Source: CAYHVH01 sp964360335
GTDB taxonomy: Bacteria > Patescibacteriota > Doudnabacteria > UBA920 > 2-01-FULL-46-14
Assembly (NCBI GenBank): GCA_964360335.1
Contig: CAYHVH010000012.1
Coordinates: 1-24,594, forward strand
Reading direction: 5' to 3'
DNA: 24,594 nt
Shown here: positions 13,600-20,856 of the stretch, in pieces
Position numbering within the stretch: position 1 is the first letter of the stretch
Layout of the letters: every line of letters begins with the position of its first letter
Notes under the pieces: generated by a model
Seen by the model: only the letters and a program-made list of their open reading frames with translations
What the model was told of the DNA's origin: nothing
Database searches by the model: none
Program-made: the position numbers and the translations under genes

Positions 13600-14266
13600 T
13601 TAAGTCTTCTGGACTTGCTACTTTGTGCCACCAGCGAGCTTTCACCACTGTAAACTTTGCTCTGTCTTTCACCATCTGTAAAAATGTCTGGGGTAAACCA
13701 AACTCATCTGTCTGATTGCGGGCTTGCACCAAAGGATATTTGAAATAATCGATGTTCAAAAGATAGGCGCCGCAATTTACCAGACTTCCCTTTAAGGACG
13801 GCTGTCGCTCTATAATATCCACCACTTCGCCGTGACCATTGATTTTTACCACTGCCTGCCCGCTGTCTTTCAAGTCATCATTTTTCATTTCCGTAACTAG
13901 AATCGCTAGAGGTTTTTTTACCAATTCCTCCAAGTCTTTTTCGTAATACAAATCATCGCCCATCAGCACTAAAAATTTATCATGAAGAACCTCTTTACAA
14001 AGAGACAAAGCGTGAGCCGTGCCTTTAAGTTCCTTTTGCTCAACATAGGTAATTTTTTTATTGAGAAAACTGTTGCCTATAAATTGCTTGATTTGTTCCC
14101 TAAGATATCCCACGACCAAAACCACCTCGTCCACCTCGTCCGGCATGGCCGTGAGGTTGTGCTCGAGGAGCGTGCGGTCTTGAACCTTGAGGAGCGGCTT
14201 AGGGATATTTTTGGTGAGCTCGCCCATCCGGGTGCCAAGTCCTGCTGCTAGGATTACTGCTTGCAT
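13577..14266 (-). CDS. Sugar-phosphate nucleotidyltransferase
   Basis: A 229-residue NTP_transferase-fold enzyme that joins a sugar 1-phosphate to an NTP to give an activated sugar for envelope polymers. The start carries the signature LAAGLGTRMGELTKNIPKPL (G-x-G-T-R plus the PKP lysine), and LVLMGDDLYY holds the metal-binding aspartate. The later text NCGAYLLNIDYF and TDEFGLPQTF fits the sugar-binding half. The left-handed beta-helix acyltransferase domain of GlmU is absent, so a glucose-, mannose- or related-sugar transferase is likely; specificity is open. A large hairpin ends directly against its ATG, and its 3' end overlaps the Sua5 gene by 23 bases. Confidence 0.9.
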   Translation of the reverse strand: MQAVILAAGLGTRMGELTKNIPKPLLKVQDRTLLEHNLTAMPDEVDEVVLVVGYLREQIKQFIGNSFLNKKITYVEQKELKGTAHALSLCKEVLHDKFLVLMGDDLYYEKDLEELVKKPLAILVTEMKNDDLKDSGQAVVKINGHGEVVDIIERQPSLKGSLVNCGAYLLNIDYFKYPLVQARNQTDEFGLPQTFLQMVKDRAKFTVVKARWWHKVASPEDLNGFNHKT

Positions 14267-14306
14267 AAAAAGTTAGGCCTTCAAACCGCTCAGGCACTAA
14301 CTTTTT
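14267..14306 (-). terminator. Hairpin with T tract between leuS and the nucleotidyltransferase gene
   Basis: AAAAAGTTA (14267-14275) and TAACTTTTT (14298-14306) pair perfectly, with an inner GCCT/AGGC stem. Read on the minus strand it ends in a T run that abuts the next ATG. It could terminate leuS or mask the start of the next gene. Confidence 0.55.
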
Positions 14307-14308
14307 AT

Positions 14309-14330
14309 GCCCTGAGCGCAGTCGAAGGGC
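14309..14330. repeat. CCCTGAGC...CGAAGGG repeat at leuS stop
   Basis: This 22-base member of a short interspersed family has outer arms GCCCT/AGGGC and ends on the last base of the leuS stop codon. An inverted relative (CCTTCAAACCGCTCAGG) lies within the hairpin at 14267-14306, and another copy is inside leuS at 15475-15495. Confidence 0.75.
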
Positions 14331-17293
14331 TACCTATCGATTACAAAATTAATAATCTTCCCTTTGACGTAAATCACTTTTCGAACCGCTTTTCCTGAAA
14401 CGAATTTCTGAACATTATTATCTTTCAAAGCGACACCCCTTGCCTCCCCCTCCGAGGCCTCAACCGGCAATTCAACCGTCCCCCGGTGCCTGCCGTTTAC
14501 CTGCACCGCGACCTTTATCAATTCATCTTTTACGAACTTTTCATCATACCTCGGCCACTTTTCCAAGTGAACGGATTTTTTATACCCAAGTTTTTCCCAT
14601 AATTCTTCAGCCAGATGCGGCGCAAAAGGGGCAAGGATTTTTAAGAAAACTTCTAACTGCTGTCTACTAACTACTGACTCCTGACTACTAAATCCGTTCA
14701 CCAAAATCATCATACTAGAAATGGCCGTATTAAGCTTCAGGCCCTCAATGTCCTCGGTGACTTTTTTGATGGTTTTGTGAAGTTGCTGTTCGACCTCTCT
14801 TCCTTTCTCTCCATCTCCTGGAGAGAAAGTCTCCTTTTCCCTCCCCAGGTGATGGGGAGGGTTAGGGAGAGGTCGCTGAAAAACCCGCCAGACTTTCTCC
14901 AAAAACCGCCTCACCCCCTTAATCCCCTGCGTGCTCCACGGCTTCGCGTCCTCCAGCGGCCCCATAAACATCTCATAGAGGCGCATCGTGTCCGCGCCAA
15001 ACTCATCCACGACATCATCAGGGTTGATTACGTTGCCGCGCGATTTGCTCATCTTCTGCCCATCCGGACCCAAAACCAAGCCCTGATTTCGCAGCTTCAA
15101 AAACGGCTCATCAAAACTCAAATACCCCAAATCGCGAAGAGCTTTGGAGATAAATCGGGAATAAAGGAGATGCAAAACAGCGTGTTCCGCCCCACCGACA
15201 TAGGTATCCACTGGGCACCATTTCTTGATTTCTTTTTTATTGGCAAATTCTTTTCTGTTTTCGGGATCTACATAACGCAACCAATACCAAGATGAATCCA
15301 CGAACGTATCCATCGTGTCCGTGTCCCGCCGCGCGCTCTTGCCGCATTTCGGACACTTAACTCCCCGGTGAAATGTTTTCGAACGTACGAGCGGCGACTC
15401 GCCAGTCGGGCGGAAATCCACGTCCGTTGGCAGCTCGACAGGCAAGTCCTTTTCGGGGACGGGCCAGGCCTTAGGCCCTGAGCCTGTCGAAGGGCAGTCC
15501 TCGCAATGAATCGTCGGAATCGGCGCTCCCCAATATCTTTGCCTGGAAATTAACCAATCACGAAGTTTGTATTGAATCATCCGCTTGCCACCTACTTTCT
15601 CCGTAATTTTCCACTTCGCTTCCTCTGAATCCAGCCCATCGAAACCACCGGAATTGTGCATAATACCTTCCCTGGTATGGACATAGTCCGGATTATTCAG
15701 AAAGTCCAAAATAAACTTACCCTCAATGACCGAAAAGAAACTTTTCAACTCATCCTTGCGTTTCCACACTACATCATGAAGTTCTGCTTCCTTAGCGCTA
15801 ATTGGGGCACGATCCTCATTTTCTAATTCAAAAAAAAGGTACTGGAACCGTGCCCAGCGATTCTCTGCTTTTACCCGATGATAAAACAAACTATGGATTG
15901 CAAATTTCGGATCTTTTACCAAGCGCACATTCTTGTATCCCGTTTCCTCTCGAATTTCTCGTCGAGCCGCCTCAACAATATCTTCGCCATCTACTCCGCC
16001 AGTTACCAGGCCGTTCATCCGGAACTTTTTCCATGCAACACACAAATAGGTGTCATTTTTTGGATTTCTCACTACCGAGCAAACCGCATTCCGTTTGACG
16101 ACCTTCTGACCGGGCTTGATCGCTGACTCGCCCTCTTGCGCCACGAACTTTGGCTCGACCACTCTTTTAATTGGCAACCTGTACTTCTTCGCAAACTCAA
16201 AGTCCCGCTCGTCGTGCGCGGGCACGGCCATAATCGCGCCCGTACCATAGGTCACGAGGACATAGTCCGCAACCCAGATCGGGATTTCCTCTTTGGTCGC
16301 GGGGTTTATCGCTTTTACGCCCCGGAGCTCAACGCCTGTTTTGTCTTTCTCCAGTGCCGTCCGCTGCAACTCCGTCTTTTTTTCTGCCCGATCAAGGTAT
16401 TTTTTTACTTCTTCATAATTCTCAAGACCCCCTCTCTTTTCTCCCCCTTGATAAGGGGGAGATGAAGAGGGGGTAGATTTGAGCAGCGAAGCGACGAACG
16501 GATGCTCCGGCGCCAGGACCATGTAGGTCGCCCCGAAAATCGTATCCGGCCTAGTCGTAAAAACCTCTATTTGGTTTTTGAAATTTGAAATTTGAAATTT
16601 TATTAAGGCTCCCTCGCTTCTCCCTATCCAATTCCGCTGCATGAGCTTGATGGGCTCCGGCCAGTCAATTTTGTCCAAACCAGAGAGCAGCTCTTCGGCA
16701 TAGTCCGTGATCTTGAAAAACCACTGGGGCAGAAGTTTCTGTACCACTTGGCTCCCGCACCTCTCACACGCGCCACCAATCACCTGCTCGTTCGCGAGCA
16801 CGGTGCGGTCCTTCGGGCACCAATTCACGTTCGCTTCTTTGCGGTAGGCGAGCCCTTTCTCATAGAGCTTCAAAAACAGCCACTGCGTCCACTTGTAGTA
16901 TTCGGGATCCGACGTGTTAACTTCGCGCTCCCAATCGTAGGAAAGCCCAAGCGACTGTATCTGCTGGCGAAAACGTTTGATATTCGCGGCCGTGGATTTG
17001 GCCGGATGAATTCCCTCTTTGATCGCGTAGTTCTCGGCCGGCAGGCCAAACGCATCCCAGCCCATGGGGTGCAAAACGTCGTAGCCGTTCATCCGTAAAA
17101 AGCGCGAATAAATATCGGTCGCGGTATAGCCCTCTGGGTGCCCGACATGCAGTCCCGCGCCCGAGGGGTAGGGAAACATATCCAAAACATAGGCCTTTTT
17201 TGCCCCCGGGTTTTTCAGCGTGGCGTAGAGTTTGTCTTTTTCCCAACGATCGCGCCACTTCTTTTCAATTTGCCGGTGGTTATATTTCGTCAC
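14330..17293 (-). CDS. leuS: Leucyl-tRNA synthetase with inserted NUDIX domain and repeat peptides
   Basis: A 987-residue class I synthetase that charges tRNA-Leu, clearly longer than the usual bacterial 800-870. HVGHPEG (49-55) is the HIGH motif and KMSKS is at 747-751. The CP1 editing domain shows TTRPDTIFG (246-254) and AHDERDFEFA (359-368). Between that aspartate region and HNSGGFDGLDSEEAK lies an extra block of about 385-530 with a NUDIX box, GGVDGEDIVEAARREIREET (432-451). Five short stretches look repeat-derived: FQISNFKNQIE (233-243), SSSPPYQGGEKRGGL (276-290), PSTGSGPK (601-608), RPLPNPPHHLGREK onward (807-835) and SSQESVVSRQQ (869-879). The reading frame survives all of them. The start is GTG, overlapping the IMPase stop (GTGA). 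The core enzyme should be active. Confidence 0.97.
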   Translation of the reverse strand: MTKYNHRQIEKKWRDRWEKDKLYATLKNPGAKKAYVLDMFPYPSGAGLHVGHPEGYTATDIYSRFLRMNGYDVLHPMGWDAFGLPAENYAIKEGIHPAKSTAANIKRFRQQIQSLGLSYDWEREVNTSDPEYYKWTQWLFLKLYEKGLAYRKEANVNWCPKDRTVLANEQVIGGACERCGSQVVQKLLPQWFFKITDYAEELLSGLDKIDWPEPIKLMQRNWIGRSEGALIKFQISNFKNQIEVFTTRPDTIFGATYMVLAPEHPFVASLLKSTPSSSPPYQGGEKRGGLENYEEVKKYLDRAEKKTELQRTALEKDKTGVELRGVKAINPATKEEIPIWVADYVLVTYGTGAIMAVPAHDERDFEFAKKYRLPIKRVVEPKFVAQEGESAIKPGQKVVKRNAVCSVVRNPKNDTYLCVAWKKFRMNGLVTGGVDGEDIVEAARREIREETGYKNVRLVKDPKFAIHSLFYHRVKAENRWARFQYLFFELENEDRAPISAKEAELHDVVWKRKDELKSFFSVIEGKFILDFLNNPDYVHTREGIMHNSGGFDGLDSEEAKWKITEKVGGKRMIQYKLRDWLISRQRYWGAPIPTIHCEDCPSTGSGPKAWPVPEKDLPVELPTDVDFRPTGESPLVRSKTFHRGVKCPKCGKSARRDTDTMDTFVDSSWYWLRYVDPENRKEFANKKEIKKWCPVDTYVGGAEHAVLHLLYSRFISKALRDLGYLSFDEPFLKLRNQGLVLGPDGQKMSKSRGNVINPDDVVDEFGADTMRLYEMFMGPLEDAKPWSTQGIKGVRRFLEKVWRVFQRPLPNPPHHLGREKETFSPGDGEKGREVEQQLHKTIKKVTEDIEGLKLNTAISSMMILVNGFSSQESVVSRQQLEVFLKILAPFAPHLAEELWEKLGYKKSVHLEKWPRYDEKFVKDELIKVAVQVNGRHRGTVELPVEASEGEARGVALKDNNVQKFVSGKAVRKVIYVKGKIINFVIDR
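14654..14689. repeat. TACTAACT-type repeat read through in leuS
   Basis: The sequence CTACTAACTACTGACTCC with flanking TACTAA is low-complexity and of the same type as the spacer at 11663-11749. It encodes SSQESVVSRQQ in LeuRS, just after MMILVNGF. Confidence 0.65.
14791..14875. repeat. Complete 85-bp palindromic element inside leuS (CGACCTCTC ends)
   Basis: Perfect nine-base terminal inverted repeats, CGACCTCTC (14791-14799) and GAGAGGTCG (14867-14875), enclose two internal palindromes: CTCTCC...GGAGAG and CCCTCCCC-AGGTGA-TGGGGAGGG. It is read through as about 28 residues of LeuRS. The two halves correspond to the two repeats flanking the DUF559 gene. Confidence 0.85.
15475..15495. repeat. 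CCCTGAGC...CGAAGGG repeat inside leuS
   Basis: A 21-base copy (exactly seven codons) giving PSTGSGPK after HCEDC in LeuRS. Its outer arms are GCCCT/AGGGC. It belongs to the same family as 14309-14330 and the diverged copies near 2800-2890. Confidence 0.8.
16427..16474. repeat. CCCCCT...AGGGGG palindromic repeat inside leuS
   Basis: A 48-base hairpin element (exactly 16 codons) with ends ACCCCC/GGGGGT and the core CTCCCCCTTGATAAGGGGGA, identical in core to 12926-12976. It encodes SSSPPYQGGEKRGG within the editing domain. Confidence 0.85.
16567..16597. repeat. GAAATTT tandem repeat inside leuS
   Basis: Three consecutive seven-base units (GAAATTT) encode the KFQISNFKNQIE stretch of LeuRS directly before the editing-site TTRPD. 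This is a common filler-type microrepeat. Confidence 0.65.
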
Positions 17294-18057
17294 AGCTTTT
17301 TCGAATGAAATTCTTTCATAATCTTCGTATGGAGGACTGGGTTGGCCGCTACCAACTCATCAAAATTCCAGCGGAAAGGCCGGCCTTTGAAATCAGAAAC
17401 GTTGGCACCTGCTTCCTTCAATATTACAGACGCGGCCGCATAATCCCAAGGAAATAAACTTTTGGAGATGACAATATCATACCGACCGCAAGCAACGTTG
17501 CGGCAGCATAGCGCTGCGCTGCCAACACCGAGCGGCCACATGCTATACTGGGCCACCACGTCAAAAATTTTTCTCCTGACCACTGGCGGAGTCTCGGCGC
17601 TTCCCAGAAGGAGAGAAACCTCGCGATATTGAAGTTCAGCCTGTTTGGAAACGGAAATTCCTCTCCCATTGAGCGTGGCACCTCTGCCCCATTCGGCGAA
17701 AAACATTTCATCAGCAACGGGGTCATAAACTGCCCCAAGTTTTATTTTCCCTGCTTTGGCGAAAGCGATACTCACGCAAAAACCCGCTAGACCTCTGCAA
17801 AAAGGTATCGTACCGTCCATGGGGTCAATCAGCCAAAAATCGCGGCCTTTGAAACGATGCCCGGTTTCTTCGGCGATAATGCCATGTTGGGGATATTTTT
17901 TTCGGAGGCGATCAACGATGAACTGCTCCGATGCCAAATCATACTCGGTGACCAAATCATAGGACGCTTTCTTTTGAGAAATCTTAAACTCGGTCCGAAA
18001 CCCATCCCGCAAAATCGCCCCCGCCCCCCGCGCTAAATTTTTGATAAATCGCTCCAT
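17290..18057 (-). CDS. Inositol monophosphatase family protein
   Basis: A 255-residue Mg-dependent phosphatase of the IMPase/CysQ/SuhB fold. Metal-binding motifs are present: D40 in TEYDLASE, IAEETG (E63/E64), DPMDGTIPF (D78, D81; the family norm is DPLDGTxNF) and WDYAAAS (D205). Substrates in the family include inositol phosphates, PAP and fructose bisphosphate; this sequence does not decide between them. The stop codon overlaps the GTG of leuS, so the two are coupled. The DUF559 gene ends nine bases upstream of its start, after a palindromic repeat. Confidence 0.93.
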   Translation of the reverse strand: MERFIKNLARGAGAILRDGFRTEFKISQKKASYDLVTEYDLASEQFIVDRLRKKYPQHGIIAEETGHRFKGRDFWLIDPMDGTIPFCRGLAGFCVSIAFAKAGKIKLGAVYDPVADEMFFAEWGRGATLNGRGISVSKQAELQYREVSLLLGSAETPPVVRRKIFDVVAQYSMWPLGVGSAALCCRNVACGRYDIVISKSLFPWDYAAASVILKEAGANVSDFKGRPFRWNFDELVAANPVLHTKIMKEFHSKKL

Positions 18058-18066
18058 ATGATAATA

Positions 18067-18510
18067 CTACCCCTCTCCCCAGGCGTGGGGAGAGGTTGGG
18101 AGAGAGGTCGCAACTTGATAGATTTTTTCCAACACGCCTTCTAAATTATCGTCTACTTCGTTATTCCAAAATCTTAATACAGTATACCGCTCTTTTAGCA
18201 AATAGGCCTCTTTTTCTTTATCTAATGCGCTGACATGCTGGTCACTGTGATGTCCACCGTCTAACTCAATCGCTAATTTTTTCTTGTCACAACAAAAATC
18301 TACAATATATTTACCAATGGGCACTTGGCGTTTAAATTTGAAGTCGTAAAATCTTTTGCCGCGCAAGTACGACCAAAGCTTAGATTCCCACGGGGTCTGG
18401 CTTTTAGGAAGGAACTTAGACAAAGTTGTCAAGTTATTACGCCCCGGTTCTGGCAAATCGACCTCTCCCTTTTTCCCTCTCCACGCCTGGAGAGGGAGAT
18501 TAAATTCCAT
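18067..18510 (-). CDS. DUF559 endonuclease-like protein bracketed by palindromic repeats
   Basis: About 147 residues from the ATG at 18510 (another in-frame ATG is at 18525, inside tatD). The core is a complete DUF559 domain, a PD-(D/E)XK-like relative of very-short-patch repair nucleases: PWESKLWSYLRG, FKFKRQVPIGKYIVDFCC, LAIELDGGHHSDQ, VLRFWNNEVDDNLEGVL. The likely active-site acids are the D of VDF and the E and D of IELDGG. Both ends of the protein are repeat-encoded: NLPLQAWRGKK at the start and TSLPTSPHAWGEG at the end. The gene lies between tatD (26-base overlap from 18525) and the IMPase gene, interrupting an otherwise housekeeping run, so it looks inserted. Its biological role is unknown for the family; DNA repair or element mobility are options. 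Confidence 0.85.
   Translation of the reverse strand: MEFNLPLQAWRGKKGEVDLPEPGRNNLTTLSKFLPKSQTPWESKLWSYLRGKRFYDFKFKRQVPIGKYIVDFCCDKKKLAIELDGGHHSDQHVSALDKEKEAYLLKERYTVLRFWNNEVDDNLEGVLEKIYQVATSLPTSPHAWGEG
18070..18110. repeat. Palindromic repeat flanking DUF559, 3' side
   Basis: On the plus strand, CCTCTCCCC-AGGCGT-GGGGAGAGG (18072-18095) is followed by TTGGGAGAGAGGTCG. It is the counterpart of the right half of the 14791-14875 element and lies in inverted orientation to 18459-18497. Confidence 0.85.
18459..18497. repeat. Palindromic repeat flanking DUF559, 5' side
   Basis: On the plus strand, CGACCTCTCCC is followed by CCCTCTCC-ACGCCT-GGAGAGGG (18475-18496). It is the counterpart of the left half of the 14791-14875 element. 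The GGTCG/CGACC ends of both flanking copies point inward toward the nuclease gene. Confidence 0.85.
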
Positions 18511-19327
18511 ACAACTTTCTCGCATTTTCTGTTGTCACTTTTTCGACCTCGCTTATGTCAACACCTTTCAGCTCCGCGATCTTCTCGGCCACGAATTTCA
18601 CATATGCCGGTTCGTTTCTTTTGCCACGATGCGGCACCGGTGTCAAATACGGAGCGTCGGTTTCCAGAAGCATCATCTCCAGCGGCAGATTCTTCACCAC
18701 CTCTGCACTCCTGCCGGTTTTGTCAAAAGTCACGATACCGTTGAGGGCGACATAAAAGCCTAAATCCAAAAACTCTTTCGCCTGCTGCCAAGTACCGGTA
18801 AAAGAATGAATCTCGCCAGGACCGTCGTAGTTCTCTTTTAGCAGCCGCAGCAGGTCATCATACGCGTCCCGGCAATGAATCATTACAGGCTTCCCCGCCT
18901 CCTTTGCGAGCAGCAAATGCTGCTTCACCACCTCTTCCTGAACTTCCCTAACGCGCTGTGGATCTTCGCTTGGCGGCATCCGGTAATAATCAAGTCCAAA
19001 TTCGCCAACCGCTACGACCTTTATCGAGCGGCTCACCAAATCTTGATAACTGTCGGCATTGAACTCTTCTCCGCGGGTATTAAAGCTCGTTTCCTCCTCG
19101 TCGACGTGATGCTCAAAGAGGTGAATCGGATGCAGCCCGACGGCGGCGTAAACGCCGTCCCCGTAGTCGCCCGCGAGCTCGACCGCTTTGCGGGACGTTT
19201 CAAACTGCGTGCCGACATTTATCATCCATACCCCTTGCCCGAGAGCGCGCTCGATAGCCGCATCCGCGTCCTCGCGAAACGCCTGGAAATTGACGTGAGA
19301 ATGGGTATCAATAAGTCGTGGACTCAT
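18500..19327 (-). CDS. TatD-family metal-dependent nuclease
   Basis: A 275-residue TIM-barrel hydrolase of the TatD DNase family. Metal ligands are readable in order: DTHSHVNF (H9, H11), VGEFGLDYYR (E109), MIHCRDAY (H151), EIHSFTG (H174) and LLETDAPYL (D224). A 30-residue acidic insertion after GLHPIHL (VDEEETSFNTRGEEFN) is longer than in E. coli TatD. These enzymes act as 3'-5' exonucleases in DNA repair and degradation. It follows metG, a pairing seen in many bacteria, with an 81-bp repeat between them. Its 3' end overlaps the start of the DUF559 frame. Confidence 0.94.
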   Translation of the reverse strand: MSPRLIDTHSHVNFQAFREDADAAIERALGQGVWMINVGTQFETSRKAVELAGDYGDGVYAAVGLHPIHLFEHHVDEEETSFNTRGEEFNADSYQDLVSRSIKVVAVGEFGLDYYRMPPSEDPQRVREVQEEVVKQHLLLAKEAGKPVMIHCRDAYDDLLRLLKENYDGPGEIHSFTGTWQQAKEFLDLGFYVALNGIVTFDKTGRSAEVVKNLPLEMMLLETDAPYLTPVPHRGKRNEPAYVKFVAEKIAELKGVDISEVEKVTTENARKLYGI

Positions 19328-19335
19328 GCTCTATA

Positions 19336-19416
19336 TTGTCATTGCGATCCGCCTCTGGCGGAGAAGCAATCTCTTTGGGATCGCCACGGTTGCCGGTGGC
19401 AACCTCGCGAAGACAA
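19336..19416. repeat. MITE-like 81-bp repeat between metG and tatD
   Basis: Imperfect terminal inverted repeats, TTGTCATTGCGA (19336-19347) and TCGCGAAGACAA (19405-19416), match at 10 of 12 positions. The internal text (GCAATCTCTTTGGGATCGCC) has the look of a widespread bacterial interspersed repeat whose ends read TTGTC(A/T)TTGCGA. It ends two bases before the metG stop codon. Confidence 0.75.
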
Positions 19417-19418
19417 AA

Positions 19419-20846
19419 TTAGTTAATTCTTGGAAACAACGGTTCCGGTTTAGCAATCTTTTCCGCCGACAAGGCATCTCGAATTTTCTCTGCGGTCTCG
19501 GGCATAAACGGGGCGAGTTTCTTGGCGATTTCATAGAGCAAGGCGACTAGATTGGCAATCACTTCCGTAAAAAGCTTCGGATTTTTCTTGGCACTCTCCC
19601 ACGGTTTGGTCTCGTCAATGTATTTATTGGCCCAGGCAATTTCCTCCCAAATCCGAGAAAGCGCGTCGTGAAAACGAAACTCCTGGATAAGTTCATCCAC
19701 TTCATCAAACTTCCGCGGGCTCTCCACGACGTCGGGCAATTGCCCGTCCAAATTTTGCGCGATCAAAGTCGCGAGCCTGCTGAAAAGATTACCAAGTCCG
19801 TTGGCGAGGTCGCTCTGGTAACGCGCCGCTAATTTCGCCACGGAAAAATCCCCGTCCTGACCGAACGGAATCTCACGCAGGAGGAAGTAGCGCACCGCGT
19901 CCGAACCGTACTTCGCGACCAATTCGTTGGGGTCGATGACGTTGCCGAGCGACTTGCTGATTTTTTGCCCGTCGATGGTGAAAAACCCATGGGCAAAGAC
20001 TTTGCGCGGCCACGGGATCGAGGCCGCCTCCAGAAGCGCCGGCCAAATGATGCAGTGAAAACGGATAATGTCTTTGCCGACGATGTGCACATCCGCCGGC
20101 CAAAACTTTTTGTAATTCTCCCCATCGGGGTAACCCAAGGCAGACACGTAGTTAAAAAGCGCGTCTACCCAGACATAGACAGTCTGGCGTTCATCCCAGG
20201 GCAGTTTAATACCCCATTTTACACTCGGCCGGCTGATGGCAACATCCTCCAACCCCTGGCGAATAAACGCCAGCACTTCGTTGCGCCGAAAGTCCGGCTC
20301 AACTACAAACTCCCCACTCTCAATCCTGCCCTCCAGAACTTTTTGATAATCAGAAAGCTTAAAAAACCAATTTTTCTCTTTGAGCTTCTCTGGTTTAGTT
20401 TTGTGGTCCGGGCACTTGCCTGTGGCATCCAGGTCGCTGTCTTTCAAAAAAGCCTCGTGGCCAACACAGTACAGTCCCTCGTACACTCCTTCGTAAAGTT
20501 TGCCCGAGGCCTTCAAGAGCTCAAGAAACTTCACTACCGCCTTTTCGTGCCGCTCCTCGGTCGTGCGGATGAAATCGTCGGGCGCTATACCCAAGCTGTC
20601 CCAGGCAAAAGAAAACTTTGCGGCCATCTCCCGCGTAAAATCCTCCGGGCTCTTACCGGCTTCCTTTGCCGCCCGTTCGATTTTCGAGCCGTGCTCGTCC
20701 GTGCCCGTCAAGAAAAACGTCGGAATACCGGAAAAACGATAAAACCGCGCTAAAATATCAGCCGCAATCGTAGTATAGGCCGTCCCAATATGCGGCTTGT
20801 CGTTGACATAATAGATTGGCGTGGTTACATAGAACTTGTCCAACAT
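19419..20846 (-). CDS. metG: Methionyl-tRNA synthetase
   Basis: A 475-residue class I synthetase from the ATG at 20846 (MLDKFYVTTPIYYVND). HIGH is PHIGTAY (18-24), followed by LTGTDEHGSKIERAA; the KMSKS equivalent is KISKS (294-298). The zinc-knuckle region keeps CVGH...CPDH (126-147), a CxxH variant. The C-terminal tRNA-binding EMAP-like domain is absent, as in short MetRS forms. An open frame extends upstream to an ATG at 20903, but that text is repeat sequence, so it is rejected. Upstream lies a duplicated copy of the gene's own first codons in a short ORF (20857-20949). No Shine-Dalgarno site precedes the start. tatD follows. Confidence 0.96.
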   Translation of the reverse strand: MLDKFYVTTPIYYVNDKPHIGTAYTTIAADILARFYRFSGIPTFFLTGTDEHGSKIERAAKEAGKSPEDFTREMAAKFSFAWDSLGIAPDDFIRTTEERHEKAVVKFLELLKASGKLYEGVYEGLYCVGHEAFLKDSDLDATGKCPDHKTKPEKLKEKNWFFKLSDYQKVLEGRIESGEFVVEPDFRRNEVLAFIRQGLEDVAISRPSVKWGIKLPWDERQTVYVWVDALFNYVSALGYPDGENYKKFWPADVHIVGKDIIRFHCIIWPALLEAASIPWPRKVFAHGFFTIDGQKISKSLGNVIDPNELVAKYGSDAVRYFLLREIPFGQDGDFSVAKLAARYQSDLANGLGNLFSRLATLIAQNLDGQLPDVVESPRKFDEVDELIQEFRFHDALSRIWEEIAWANKYIDETKPWESAKKNPKLFTEVIANLVALLYEIAKKLAPFMPETAEKIRDALSAEKIAKPEPLFPRIN

Positions 20847-20856
20847 AATCACAAAC

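Noticed and set aside
19965..20753. A 262-codon plus-strand open frame
   Set aside because: It is the antisense shadow of metG and its composition follows the complementary codons. No independent promoter or family match is evident.
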